Below are positions 1 to 12,488 of a stretch of DNA of 64,000 nt, piece after piece. Below the pieces are notes generated by a model that was not told where the DNA came from, ran no database searches, and saw only the letters and a program-made list of their open reading frames with translations. Source of the DNA: Chaetoderma sp. LZ-2023a (taxonomy: Eukaryota; Mollusca; Caudofoveata; Chaetodermatida; Chaetodermatidae). Positions within the stretch are counted from its first letter, which is position 1. The number at the start of each line of letters is the position of its first letter. The position numbers and the translations under genes are program-made. The DNA lies in contig CM067370.1 of the NCBI GenBank assembly GCA_034401795.1, forward strand, positions 68,590,312 to 68,654,311. The letters run 5' to 3'.

Positions 1-346
1 GATTCTTGGTTTTGCGCTGTGTATACTACTTGTGACGTCATAGCCAGGACGCCCAACCAATCAGCGGGCGATCTGTAGACAATCAGTGTGCAGATAGGGA
101 GGGTGAGGACGCTATCACGTGATAGACACCCTCGCCATTCACTTAGTACATACACGTGTTTACGACGTCCTTGTAATATTTTGAAAATAATTTCAACGAG
201 CCAAATTCAGATAACTCGGCCATTTCTGGTCGGATTTTAAAAAGGTAAATAGTTTTAGAATCCTCGTCTCATTCCGGTCCTGATAGGCACAACGAATGAC
301 GAGAATAGTGAGAGACTAGTAGTTTATCAGAGAATAGGTCATAGCG
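1..346. other. Non-coding stretch with CRE and CCAAT-like motifs
   Basis: I see no gene here. A perfect cAMP-response-element palindrome (TGACGTCA, about 33-40) is followed within 25 bases by a CCAAT-box-like AACCAATCAG. A short inverted motif (TATCACGTGATA) lies at about 112-123. The combination resembles a promoter or LTR U3 region, but there is no clear TATA box or downstream gene to assign it to. Confidence 0.3.
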
Positions 347-568
347 GTGCGAAAGAGTTTTGGAGGGAGGCATACTTTGGTTTTAATTTTTGGCCTGGTA
401 TTTATTTTTCCAGGCCTTTTCTTTTTTTGTTTTCATATGACTGTGCGTGCTTTTTATTTGCTTTATTACCATGATTTAACTAAAACATTAGCTCGCATTG
501 GCGTTCTCTTGGTGACGGATAATCAAATTTCCGCTGAGAACGCCCAAGCTCCAACGTACCTGAATTAA
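347..568 (+). other. Short open frame, doubtful gene
   Basis: A 73-codon frame that opens on GTG, not ATG. It contains one strongly hydrophobic stretch (LVLIFGLVFIFPGLFFF) arising from a T-rich tract. I do not recognise a family. The composition-driven hydrophobicity and absence of an ATG make a real gene unlikely; it is listed only because nothing else explains the segment. Confidence 0.12.
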
Positions 569-782
569 GATATATAAAATATATATTATATATAAAGTAT
601 AAGGTTATGACAATGACATATCACAGTATAAGTAATATCAATTACGTATGCAAACCAATTATATGAGGGTATGCGTACAGTGCAGCCCGCTTTTGGCGGG
701 TCCACACGGATAGCTCTTGCCATCCCAAATCCATCTCGTCATGCTACTACGAGAAGAAAAATAATAAGAAAAATAGTATATA

Positions 783-882
<100 letters not shown>

Positions 883-1156
883 TTGTTTATCAGGAAGCCC
901 CAGCAATAGCTGGGACGGCATGACAGGAAATAAGACGTATTCGCTGCAGTGTGTTGTGGACCTACACGGCACACGGTGTGTTTACAACTCAGGAATCCGC
1001 AGCAATTATTTTGCTGAGACACAGCTAAGCAGTAATTTGCGTAGCTGTGTAGGATGACCGTGGTCAGTCAAGGGACGGGGTTTCAATTTTTAAAAACATA
1101 TAATAAGAAGAAAAAGATGTCAAAATAAAAATAAAATGGTTCAATTTTCCGCACAC

Positions 1157-3407
1157 CTAGTCAAACATTCTGCTGCATCCACGACAATAATGGCCACACG
1201 TCTCTGCTGAAAAGTTGCACCAGCGGGTCTGAGTTCCACGATCCGAACATGACAGTCGTGGGCGGTGATCCACTGGTGCTGATATTATATTGCCCATGTT
1301 AATGTTCTCTGTGCTCAGGTTTGATGAGGTTGCAGATAAATTGGCTAATGCACTTGTTGCTGTGGTGACGATAATGTGTGGAGTCCTGATGGTGACTGAT
1401 TCCGAGGTTGCTGTCAGCTAAGCGACTTTTCCCCAAGTACGGTCTGTCCAGCATGGTAGCTTTTCAGATGGCAGGATCTACTGACACGATAGTGCTGCAC
1501 GTGGATGTTGAAGTGCTGTCATGCGGTGTGGAAGTGGTGATGGTGGTTTCCGTGAGACTTATCTCCTCGTCGATAACTAAACTGATAGGAGATATACAAC
1601 TGTCCGAAATGTCCTGTAACACTGGATTATGAATTGTCACAGGGGTGGTTATCACTAACGAAATTGGCTGTCCAATCACGGATGCGGATGTTGTTGCGGT
1701 GATGAGTGCTGCTGGTGTGGTTACTGCAGGTGCTGCCAGTGCAGATGTCGCAGTTGGTGTTGAGGCCGATGCTGCCGGTGCTGCCGGTGTTGATCTTATG
1801 GGTGCTGCCGGTGGTGTGGTGATGGTTGCCGGAGTGCCGGTGCTGCCGGTGTTGATCTTATGGGTGCTGCCGGTGGTGTGGTGATGGTTGCCGGAGTGCC
1901 GGTGCTGCCGGTGTTGATCTTATGGGTGCTGCCGGTGGTGTGGTGATGGTTGCCGGAGTGCTGGTGCTGTCGATGTGGATCTTATGGGTGCTGCCGGTGT
2001 TGATCTTATGGATGCTGCCTGTGTTGATCTTATGGGTGCTGCCGGTGTTGTGGTGATGGTTGCTGGAGTGCTGATGCTGGCTGACTGTGCTGCCGGTGTT
2101 AATCTTATGGGTGCTGCCGGTGTTGTGGTGATGGTTGCTGGAGCGCTGATGCTGGCTGACTGTGCTGCCGGTGTTGATCTTATGGGTGCTGCCGGTGGTG
2201 TGGCGATGGTTGCCGGAGTGCTGGTGCTGTCTGACGGTGCTGCCAGTGTTGATCTTATGGGTGCTGCCGGTGGTGTGGTGATGGTTGCCGGAGTGCTGGT
2301 GCTACCGGTGTTGATCTTATGGGTGCTGTCGGTGTTGTGGTGATGGTTGCCGGAGTGCTGGTGCTGCCGGTGTTGATCTTATGGGTGCTGCCGGTGGTGT
2401 GGTGATGGTTGCCGGAGTGCCGGTGCTGCCGGTGTTGATCTTATGGGTGCTGCCGGTGTTGTGGTGATGGTTGCTGGAGTGCCGGTGCTGCCGGTGTTGT
2501 GGTGATGGTTGCTGGAGTGCTGGTGCTGCCGGTGTTGATCTTATGGGTGCTGCCGGTGTTGTGGTGATGGTTGCTGGAGTGCCGGTGCTGCCGGTGTTGT
2601 GGTGATGGTTGCCGGAGTGCCGGTGCTGCCGGTGTTGATCTTATGGGTGCTGCCGGTGTTGTGGTGATGGTTGCCGGAGTGCTGGTGCTGCCGGTGTTGA
2701 TCTTATGGGTGCTGCCGGTGGTGTGGTGATGGTTGCTGGAGTGCCGGTGCTGCCGGTGTTGATCTTATGGGTGCTGCCGGTGGTGTGGTGATGGTTGCCG
2801 GAGTGCTGGTGCTGGCTGACTGTATTGCGGATATGGATGCCAAAGCTATTTGCGGAAAGTCAGGTTGTCGTCTCTTCATGCGTTTAGTTTTGGCCATCTT
2901 CCCAGTCGGAATTAATACAATTGGAAGTCTACTTTCGAAGTGTGGTGCGAGGACGTCTATATCCTCGCTTTGTTCACCAGGTTTTATAGTTACGACCAAC
3001 ACACAATGTTTGTATGATAACGTGTGTGTAACACTGTACCACGTGGCAGAATATAAGTATTTGCAGTCCGCACAGTATGCCCTCTGAAGTAGATGGTCAT
3101 GATTGACATGAAGTTTCAAGTCAGAATTTCTGGAAAATCCATGCTTGCATGGCTGTCCGTCGTATGAAGTTGAGGTACACTGATATTTCTTGCCACTCTT
3201 CGCAGGTGCCAAATCTTCCGAGCTGTCGGAAAATGCTAGATCCTCCACAAGTGACATACTTCTCCTGCATGATTGTTATATGTGGAACTGCATGCACCTA
3301 ACTATACTTTTCCTAACTTTCCTAACTCTTCATAATACTATCCTTGCCAATTATAATAGCAGAATTTGGTTTGCGACACGAAAATGGCCTAATACCTGAT
3401 CTTCCAT
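1157..3407 (-). CDS. Possible zinc-finger protein gene interrupted by a minisatellite
   Basis: I do not recognise the gene. The clearest frame (3257 to 2703, minus) encodes an acidic N-terminus (EDLAFSDSSEDLAP), then two zinc-finger-like motifs. The first has spacing C-x9-C-x12-H with a further His pair; the second begins YCADCKYLY and has two late His. A basic stretch (KTKRMKRR) and a Ser/Thr/Pro/Ala-rich tail follow and run into the 62-bp minisatellite. After the array the same frame resumes (1679-1464), Thr/Ser rich. One base out of frame, coding-like sequence continues to a TAG at 1157-1159 and contains a late Cys cluster (C..C..C). An upstream mini-exon may start at the ATG at 3407 (MEDQ, then a GT donor); the phase does not join cleanly to the frame at 3257. 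It could be a host nuclear protein, a domesticated element or a pseudogene. Confidence 0.4.
1780..2815. repeat. 62-bp GC-rich minisatellite
   Basis: About 17 tandem copies of a roughly 62-bp unit built from GGTGCTGCCGGTG, GTGGTGATGGTTGC and GTTGATCTTATG blocks, with shortened variants at 2480-2620. Because 62 is not a multiple of 3, every unit shifts the frame, so long open stretches inside it are interrupted. It lies inside the possible zinc-finger gene on the minus strand. Confidence 0.9.
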
Positions 3408-3455
3408 GGTGTCGAGTTTGAAGGGAAGATGAAGTTTCAGTGCACGTTTACCTCC

Positions 3456-3478
3456 TTTTATACTTTTTGGTGACGTCA
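3456..3478 (-). promoter_or_regulatory. CRE plus TATA box, minus strand
   Basis: On the minus strand a perfect CRE/ATF palindrome TGACGTCA (3478-3471) is followed nine bases later by TATAAAA (3462-3456). About 50 bases downstream is an ATG in good context (ACACCATGG, 3407). This spacing is that of a normal RNA polymerase II core promoter and points into the zinc-finger-like gene. Confidence 0.45.
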
Positions 3479-3594
3479 GAGGAGGGTGGAGGACCACGCC
3501 CGAAAGTTTCAGAGTGATTCGGTCACTCCATGTATGGGCTTATTTAACTTTCATTCTCCTGGAGTCCGATAACATATTCTCTTCATAAAAAGAA

Positions 3595-4355
<761 letters not shown>

Positions 4356-7300
4356 TTAGATTGGGGGTGGTGTTGCTAATGGATGGGGTGCAGCTTGGAG
4401 TGGGGGTGGTCCGGCGTTTTTGGGAGTTGGAGTGGGAGTGTATTGAGTTGTATGGTTTTCCTGTTGACTGAAACAGGCCAAGGCCTCATCATGCCTCTTC
4501 ACTTCCATGCTATTTATTTTATGTTCCACCCTGCAAGAAGCATGGCCCAGGGCAGCCTCAGCTTCTGCCTGTGGTAACTCTATAATTGGGGTAATAGCAT
4601 GAAGTGGGTGGGAATTGGAAGATGTTGGCGGAACAACTTTTCCATCCTTCCCCTTGGACAACACAAATGAGAAAGTCTTCCGATACGACTTCCCAGATCT
4701 TGTAGACCCACTCTGAGGAGGGAGAGGGCGAGTATGTAGCACATCATCGTCCTCAGCATTAGTCATATGTTTGCTGGACTCCTGGCTTGGTAGGAGAGGG
4801 GTCGAACTGGCACCGCGGTGCTCTGGACTAATGTCGGGAATACAAGTCTCCGTAGAGACATCTGTCTGGGTACTGGTGTTACGTGGAATGGCCAGTCCGA
4901 GCTTTGGCACTGGGTCATCACTAAGGTTTAAGTCGATCGAAGTGGATGACTGAGGTCAGTCCATCAAGGCATGGATCTGGTAGGTCACGTCCAACGTCTT
5001 ACCTACTACCACATAGGGGCCTTTCCACTGGTAACTCAGTTTACTCGACACATTTGCAGAACATCGCGAATCGTGAACCCAAAGCATTTTCCCCACCTTA
5101 TACGGGCCTCCATGCACTCGCCAGTCATGCCACGTTTTCTGACGCCGGTGTGCAGTGGATAATGTGTCTCTTACTAGCTCATGGGCCTGTTCTATCCATT
5201 GCCGCATGCGCTCTAAATAGAAAGATGGTGAATTTCTCTCTCCTGGAATCCTGGGCATGGTAAAGCTAATTCACAGCCCAACATTAACCGAGCAGGGGTA
5301 TAACCCGTGCTGGAATGCATTGAAGTGCGGTATGCCATGAGCAGGTATGGGAGTCACAAATTCCAATCGCGACAATCAAGGTCTGTTTTCTTAGTCAATA
5401 TCTCCGTGAGAGTTCTGTCACCCAGTCACTGCGCGGATGTTATGGAGTTGTTCTTGTTTTGACTACATGAAACAATTTGCAGAGCTCGGAGATCAGCCGG
5501 CTCTCAAAATTACTCCCTTGGTTGTAATGCAATTCATAGGGCATACCGAAGTGGCAGAACACATTGCTAGACAGGACCTCCACTACTGAGGATGCCTTCT
5601 GGTCCAGCAAAGCGAATGCTTCTACCCACTTCATAAAATAATCTTGCAATACGAGGATGTACTTGTTTCCTTCATCTGTCGTACTCAAGGGTCCGAGCAC
5701 ATCAATAGCCATTCGCTCCCATGGTGCACCAACAATTTTAACCTGTAGGGGTGCGTAATGGTGCCGACCAACAGCGCACCTTTGGCATGGGACATATCTG
5801 GCGACCCATGCCGTTACACTATCGCATATCCCGATCCAGTGGAACCTCTGTTTGATATGATCCACTGTTCTTTCTACGGCTAAATGTCCAGCGTTGTCAT
5901 GCAGTTGTTAAAAAATAACGACTCTGTAACGCTCAGGAATTACTATCCAGTTATTAATGTAGAGGATGCCACCTTGTATATGACATTCTCCAAACCTTTG
6001 ATAGTAATATTTAGCCGTTATGGAAAGTGAGGTAACAGATTCCGTAGGAGGACGTACGCCCTCCTGGATCCACGCGTATATATTTCGTGTTTGCGCATCT
6101 GTTGCTTGTTCGTGAGTGACTGTCTCTGGATCCCACTCTGTGCACCGCAGCTCGTGGAACATGGGAGATGGCTATGTTGCATGTGTCACAGTGGTGGCCA
6201 CTTCTTGTTCATCCTCGAGCCCGATTCTGTTCAAGGCATTGGCATTTCCATGCAGCTTGCCGGGTTTATGAACAACATTGAAGTTAAAGGCCTGCAGGGA
6301 TTTCTGCCACCTCGCTACCTGGCCCTCCGGATTTTTTAGGTTTCTGAGCCAGCATAGTGAAGTGTGATTGGTATGGAGTGTAAATGGGCGCCCATACAGA
6401 AAGTGCTTATAATATTTGACAAAATACACCGCAGCTAACAATTCCCTCTTAGTGGTCGCATAGCGTTTCTCTGTTTTATTCAGAGTACGCGAACCATAAC
6501 CCAGTACCTGCTCTGTTCAACCTTCTGTGACCTGAGATAGAACTGCACCTATTGCACAAGCAGATGCATCAGTGTCTAAGATGAAATCGAGATTAGTGTT
6601 AGGCTGAGCAAGAAATGATGTGGTTGTCAAATGTTTTTTCAGCGCCCTTACGGAACCTTCATACTCACTCATCCACTCGAATGGTCGATCTTTTTCAGTG
6701 ATTTGGAATAATGGCGATCCAATCTCACTAAAGTGATGGATGTATCGACGATAGTACTGGCAGAGACAGAGAAAACTCCGGGTGTCAGTGACTAAAGTCG
6801 GGGGTTGCCACTCTGCTACTGTTTTGGTTTTTGATGGCTAAGTAGCTACTCCATCGGTGGATATGATGCATCCCAGGAACTCGATGCTCTGTCTGAAAAG
6901 ATGACACTTCTTGGTTTTGAGCTTGAGGTTTGTGGCATGAAACCGCATCAAAACCTTGTCCAAATTGGAGAGGGTCTGCTCAAATGAAGAGATAAAGATG
7001 ATTACATCGTCGATGCAACAGAGGCAGATCTCCCATTGTAGGGTAGTTAGTACCTGCTCAATGAGACATTCGAACGTTCCAGGAGCATTGCACAAGCCAT
7101 AGGGCATCTTGTGGAATTGAAAAAGACCGTCTTTGTATACGAATGCGATCTTCTCCCATTCAGCCTCATCCATGGCTACCTGCCAGTACCCACTAGCTAA
7201 GTGAAGGGTACAAAACCACTTGGCTCTGGAAAAGGAATCTAAGGCCTGATCGATCCGCGGTAGTGAATATGTGTCTTTGACGCTAAGATCATTAAGGCGG

Positions 7301-8320
7301 TGGTAGTTGATGCAAAACTGCATAGATATGTACTTCTTGCCTGCTAGTACAATGGGACTGGCACAGGGGATGCCAAGGGCTCTATGATGCCTGTCCGCAA
7401 CATGTCATTCACTTGTTGATGTGCCTTCGCCTCCTTGTGAATGGGAAGAAGTTGTACGGGTTGTCGAGTGGGTCGATTATTTCCGGTGTCGATGGAGTGT
7501 CGCACGAGTTGAGTTTCTCCCAAATCCATGTCTCCAGCTGAAAAACTTTCATGATACTTATGTAATATATGTCGTACGTCACGTTTGTGAGATTGAGTTA
7601 AACCAACTGTGGCACACAAATAAATGTCATGCAGGTGTTCGGGTAAATCATCCTCAGAAGTTGTTGCTGGTGTAGGTGCGGTAGGGGATGTCTTCAGTGA
7701 TATCACATCAACCAGATGGCCTCAACGAACTCCTGGTACTAGTGTTATCAGGTCCGCTGTGCCATTGAACACCCTAAATGTTATATGATCCTTGTTGGTG
7801 TCCGGGGACTTGTGCATTGTGAGATGATCATGTAATCGGGATGGGTTCCAGCATGGCTGTGTGTGTGTTGCTTCCTAACTGTGGTGTGCTAGCCCATAGT
7901 GTTTCCTCTTGTCTCGGCTCAACTGTGGCCGTAGATGACAAAATCACCACACAATTGTTATACAGTAATGATTCTGGTCCAAGGCATATGCGGCAGCTGT
8001 GTATGTCTAATAATTCCTGTTGTCTGCAATGTATGACGGCTTCGCTGGCACTGAGGAAGTCAGAACCTAGCAGGGCATCGTTTTCAATAGAGGCAATGAC
8101 AACTCGCTGTATGAATTGCATTTCCTCTGTCTGTATAACGAGGTTTACCGTACCGTACCAGCCACAGGAACATCGGCTCTATAGACTGTTTGTAAAATTA
8201 TGTTTGGAGGCCTAAGGGGCGGCTTTTTATGAGGTGGGATGCTCTCATACAAGCGCTTGTTAAAAACGGTGATGGAAGCTCCAGTGTCTATGGCATCCAC
8301 AGGGATATACACCATGAGTA
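4356..8320 (-). pseudogene. pol: Ty3/gypsy retrotransposon pol, degenerate
   Basis: Minus-strand remnants in the order expected of a metazoan gypsy Pol. Protease: DTGAS at 8288-8274. Reverse transcriptase: about 7700-6838, with LPRIDQALD, LASGYWQV, MPYGLCNAPGTF and the active-site box as CIDD (7018-7002). RNase H: about 6560-6172, with HTNHTSLCWLRN. Integrase: zinc-binding region and core at about 5870-5440, with CQRC and GAPWERMAIDVLGP. Integrase C-terminus: about 5258-4956, with KLSYQWKGPYVVV. A Ser/Thr/Pro-rich tail runs to 4356. Stops and frameshifts split it into at least eight frames. Key acidic residues look lost: RT motif A reads TLHLASGYW where TLDLASGYW is usual, RNase H reads HTNH for HTDH, and integrase reads HYNQG for HSDQG. 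The protease is separated from gag by the 8.29-19.23 kb insertion. Confidence 0.92.
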
Positions 8321-8519
8321 CTGTTGCACAGATTCGCGCTATTGCAAAGCAATTCGGCCTTAGAGGCTAATCTAAGGCCAAGAAAGCCGACCTGCTCCAG
8401 ATGATCGACCAGATCCGTGACGAGAAGTGGCAGAAGGGACTCTCCCGAACAATGAATACGGGACAGTTTCGAGCACTTACCGAGGATCCTTGGAATCCCC
8501 ACAAGAAAGTGGACACGTG
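8314..8519 (+). pseudogene. SAP-like domain gene, copy 1 (broken)
   Basis: First copy of the duplicated SAP-like N-terminus. The frame opens MSTVAQIRAIAKQFGLRG and meets a TAA at codon 19 (8368-8370). It continues in frame SKAKKADLLQMIDQIRDEKW, then reaches TGA at about 8517. SAP domains are short helix-extended-helix modules that bind DNA; the L-R-x-I-A-K and K-A-D-L-L pattern is typical. The downstream half of copy 1 is joined in a second frame (from 8531) to copy 2, a by-product of the duplication. Confidence 0.6.
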
Positions 8520-8665
8520 AGTTTAGTCAGTTGGACAAGGAGGTGACTGCTAGCTTGCGAGCCAAGGCTGTAGCAAAGCAGATGGAGGCCCATTCACTGG
8601 AGCACTTAACTCTCCAACGCAAGGGCCCCCCGCACCCTATGCAGGCATCCACAGGGATATACACC

Positions 8666-8800
8666 ATGGGTACTGTTGCACAGCTTCGCGCTATTGCAAA
8701 GCAATTCAGCCTTAGAGTCTACTCTAAGGCCAAGAGAGCCGACCTGCTCCAGATGATCGGACAGGTCCGTGCCGAGGAGTGGCAGAAGCGACTCTCCTGA
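8666..8800 (+). CDS. SAP-like domain reading frame, copy 2
   Basis: An intact 44-codon SAP-like frame (MGTVAQLRAIAKQFSLRVY, then SKAKRADLLQMIGQ). It ends at TGA 8798-8800, four bases before the ATG of the next frame at 8804. The stop is the equivalent of CGA in copy 1, so the ancestral protein probably read from the SAP region straight into the PolB N-terminal region. SAP modules usually tether proteins to DNA; here it would place the polymerase or its terminal-protein region on DNA. The role is inferred. Confidence 0.55.
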   Translation: MGTVAQLRAIAKQFSLRVYSKAKRADLLQMIGQVRAEEWQKRLS

Positions 8801-8803
8801 GCA

Positions 8804-11800
8804 ATGAATACGGGAAGGTTTCCAGTGCTTACCAAAGAGGATCCTTGGAATCCACACAGGAAAGTGCAACGGATACGTGAGCATCGTCAGTTGGACGAGG
8901 AGGTGACTGCTAGCTTGCGAGCCAAGACTGTAGCGAGGCGGATGGAGGCCCATCCACTGGGGCGCTTAACTCTCGATTGCAGGATCACTAAGCAATGCCG
9001 AGGTCTGAGCCCAGCCCAGAGCATGAGGCGGGAAGGCGAACACATTCTCGACCAGCGTCTCGGCGAAAGGGAGACAGAGGATAGACGACGCCAGTCAGTA
9101 TGCTGGACATACTTCAGAGGTCTAGAAGGAGACCTCACAGACCAGATCATGCAAAAGACTGTCCAGCACGCCTTCTACCTCCACTACACCCATACCTATC
9201 GCATGCGTCACATCGAAGACGGTAGGATGATGCTCTTCCACAAGAATGCTCCAGGGAGCCCATGGCTGAACACGATAGGAGCAGCTCAGGACTGCATGGC
9301 AGCAAGAGAGCAAGCCCGGCTCAACACAGACAATATCGATCGACCCAACACCAAGTGGGCTTTCGTTCGATCAATCAACGTTGAGGTCAGGGCTGTCATC
9401 GACCAGCAACCTCTGCTTGGGACAGGCCCCCTCCCAGACTGGCTACGACAGAAGAAGAGTATGACTGCATGTGTCTCTGGATATGTCTGGCAGTCCACCG
9501 AGGAGCGAGAGCTGATAGAAGTACAGCTCCTGCACGAGAGCTTGCCACACAGTTCTACGGCAAGACAGTGACAGTACCTGATGTCCGTAAGACCTCGCTG
9601 GATCAGCTTGACAAGGTAGAGTTCTTCGCCAAGATCGGGATTCGCGTGTATGAACCAACCGAAGAGGGCACCTGGCACTTGATCAGGTAAGCGGTTCACC
9701 ACTGTGACACCATGACCATCGGAGTGTGGGACCACCACGCCTTCTACATCAAGAACATCTCCAAGCTGGCACATACACCAGTCTGCAGTCACCGTCCTGG
9801 CGAGAAGGTTGAGGCGCCACAGTATGAGAAAGCCTTCTATTCGCCCCAACCATCTAGTTGAGCAGCTACTCATTGGATCGAGTATGAGTTGAGAAACAGA
9901 GGCATACACATACACCATGTAGAGCATGGGCATGGTGGTGAGCGTTGGATCGAGGGTGCTCCCGTAGATGGTTATGATCCGACCACCAACACCGTTTACC
10001 AGTTCCATGGCTGTTACTGGCATGGGTGCCAACAACACCTGCGAGGTGAGGATGCCGAACAAAGATACCGCAAGACAGTCCTGAGAGAGGAGAAGCTGAG
10101 AGCATCTGGATGCATGCTTGTGATACAGTGGGAGTGCTGTATAAAACGCTGGGCAAGCATCCCTAAACGAGTTCGGACTGTCCCATAGCCACACTTCATA
10201 GTTTACGACTTCGAAGCACTCCTAGTTGGTATCAAGACTCATCCTATGGAGACTCTCATGATCGAGAGTACTCACATACCAATCTCTGTGTCAGTTGGCG
10301 GCTCCTTAGATGGCGCCACGAGTGAGCCCACTCACCTCTGCAATCCTGACCCCAAAGAACTGATCAGAGAGTTCATGCTGGAGAGCCAATGGCGAGAATC
10401 TCTAATCCGGACAAGGGTTAGGGCACAATACATACCAACAGACCTGGACAAGCTCCCAAAGCGACAGCAGCGACTGATCAATGAGTGGTGTGACCAAGTG
10501 CCTGTACTGGGGTTCAACTCTGGGCGGTATGACCTGAACCTCATCAAGAAGTACTTTGTCGATGAGCTGACTGGCAGTACAGGTACAGTGAAAGTCGCCA
10601 AGAAGGCTAGTCAGACCATGTTCCTCATAACACCTGAGCTACGTTTTCTCGATGTGCTGAACTACCTCGGCCCAGGAGTCTCATATGAGGTATTGGTCAA
10701 AGCTTACGGGTGTACACAGCAGAAGAGCTGGCTCCCGTATGAATGGTTTGACACACATGAGAAGCTCAACTATCCAGGGCTTCCTGACTACTCAGCATGT
10801 ACATCTAAGCTCAAGGGTGGCTACAGAGTGGAAACAGTGTAACCAGACATTCAGCGAGCATGGGATGTGGACATTCGCCGACTGGCTGCGATACTACAAC
10901 AACCTGGACGTCAGTCCATTCATCAAAACCCTAGAGCGGATGCGGGAGTTCTACACAGAACGAGAAATAGACATCCTCAAAGATGCGGTGTCTCTCCCAG
11001 GTGTGTCCCTGCAGTACCTCCTATATGGAACCGCTCAGCACATGCCGGATGTTAGCCTCTATTCACTGGACAAGGAAGCCTACGAGATGCTGAAGGGTGC
11101 TGTTATTGGCGGTCCCAGCATCATGTTCACCAGATACCATGAGGCCGGTGTGACTCGAATCCGCCAGAGTGAGCGTGTCTGCCAACGTCTACTCGGCTAC
11201 GATGCAAATGCTCTGTACCTGTCAACAATGGCCAAGTGGTAAGGAGAAAGTGCGCCATTGGTCCAGTGCCAGTGGGGTAGCTAGCTTTAAGGAGGCTCTC
11301 CTAGCAGACAGCTGGTTTGGGTTTGCTGAGGTGGATATAGAGGTCCCCAAGGCTCTGTGGGCAAAGTTCGAGGAAATGCCTCCTCTCTTCTATAACCGTG
11401 AGATGCTGGCATATCTAGGGCGAACAGGGAGGAAGTGGTCCACCACCAAGAAGCTGGTCGGTGCCCTCTCTGGCAAGAATCAGCTGCTGTACGCCCTGAC
11501 CCTCAAGTGGTATATAACCCATGGCCTGGAGATCACTGCTGTATACTACACCATAGACTATGAGGGCAAGCGCCCATTTGAGTGTTTCGTGGAGAATGTT
11601 ACAGAGGCCCGCCGCTCGGGAGATGTAGATAAGTGCAAAGTGCTCTTGGCAGATCTCTTCAAACTCCTCGGCAACAGTGCCTACGGGAAGCTCATCGAGG
11701 CCCTAGAACACCATAGCAACACCAGCTTCATGAAGGATGAATGCGTGGTAGACAAGGCCCTGCATAGTGCATGGTTCGAAGATCTCGAGGAGATCAGTGA

Positions 11801-12488
11801 GACATACGAGCTCCAGAGTCACAAGCCGAGAATCACAGTTCGAATGCCTTTCCAGGTGGGGATAGCCGTTTATGAGATCGCGAAGCTGCAAATGCTGGAG
11901 TTCTACTACTACTTCCTCGATCGCTACGTAGCTCGTGACAGCTTTGAGTACCTGCAGATGGACACTGACTCTGTGTATATCGCTATAGCAGGCTCCAACT
12001 TCGACGATGTCATTCGCCCTGACATGCGAGCAGAGTACCAGGCGCATAAGCGGGACTCGCTAGCTTGGGACAAATGGTCTGGATGGACTCCGGGACTGTT
12101 CAAGCTCGAGTTCGAAGGCTCTCGTGGTATCGCTCTCTGCTCCAAATACTACTACGTGGAGAGCACAGCTGCAAGTAAGTGCTCGGCTAAGGGAATATCA
12201 AAGTGGCAGAATGAGGTCTCTTGGCAGAGGTTCTACAGCGCCCTACATGGCGGGGTGGACAGAGCTAAAAACCGAGGCCTACGCATGCGCAACCAGGGTA
12301 TGGTGACGTATGCGCAGGAAAACCTCGGACTCTCCGCTTACTATGATAAGCGCCATGCGCCATCGGCCAGGATAGCCCGCAGCAAGATGTTTTTCCCGTG
12401 TCCTGATGGGGCAATGATCAGCACCACATGGGCAGCATCAGCCGGCCTACTGTCGAATGGTACAGACATGCGTGCAGAGGATGGTTAG
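8804..12488 (+). pseudogene. polB: Protein-primed type B DNA polymerase, multi-domain, broken
   Basis: Order of parts: an N-terminal region (8804 to about 9470) with QPLLGTGPLPDWLR; an OTU/papain-like patch (about 9469-9840) with CLWICLAVHRGARADRS and a late HHAFYIKN; a Vsr-like endonuclease motif (9969-10031) with YDPTTNTVYQFHGCYWHGC; 3'-5' exonuclease motifs (VYDFEA at about 10200, FNSGRYDLN at about 10510); polymerase motif A GYDANALYL (about 11193), motif B KLLGNSAYGK (11661-11690), motif C MDTDSVY (about 11958-11972) and KYYYVE (about 12142). The last frame (11169-12488) is the longest intact piece. Disruptions: frameshift near 9480, TAA after 9687, TAG near 9860, TAG at about 10186, frameshifts near 10830 and 11235. 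Polymerase catalytic Asp residues remain. It would replicate a linear genome from a protein primer; here it is non-functional. Confidence 0.85.

Larger units (their letters stand above)
8293..8973 (+). repeat. Imperfect 352-bp tandem duplication at the element's left end
   Basis: Unit 1 starts at 8293 and unit 2 at 8645, with matching start codons at 8314 and 8666. Homology runs about 328 bp per unit (to about 8621 and 8973); a 23-base remainder unique to unit 1 joins them. Both units start with the same gypsy-derived block (GCATCCACAGGGATATACACC, one base longer than the reported match limit if flanks are included) and continue into the SAP-domain reading frame. Confidence 0.85.

Noticed and set aside
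9286-10194. 302-codon minus-strand frame opposite PolB
   Set aside because: The plus strand carries clear PolB-associated motifs over the same interval; the minus frame shows no family pattern.
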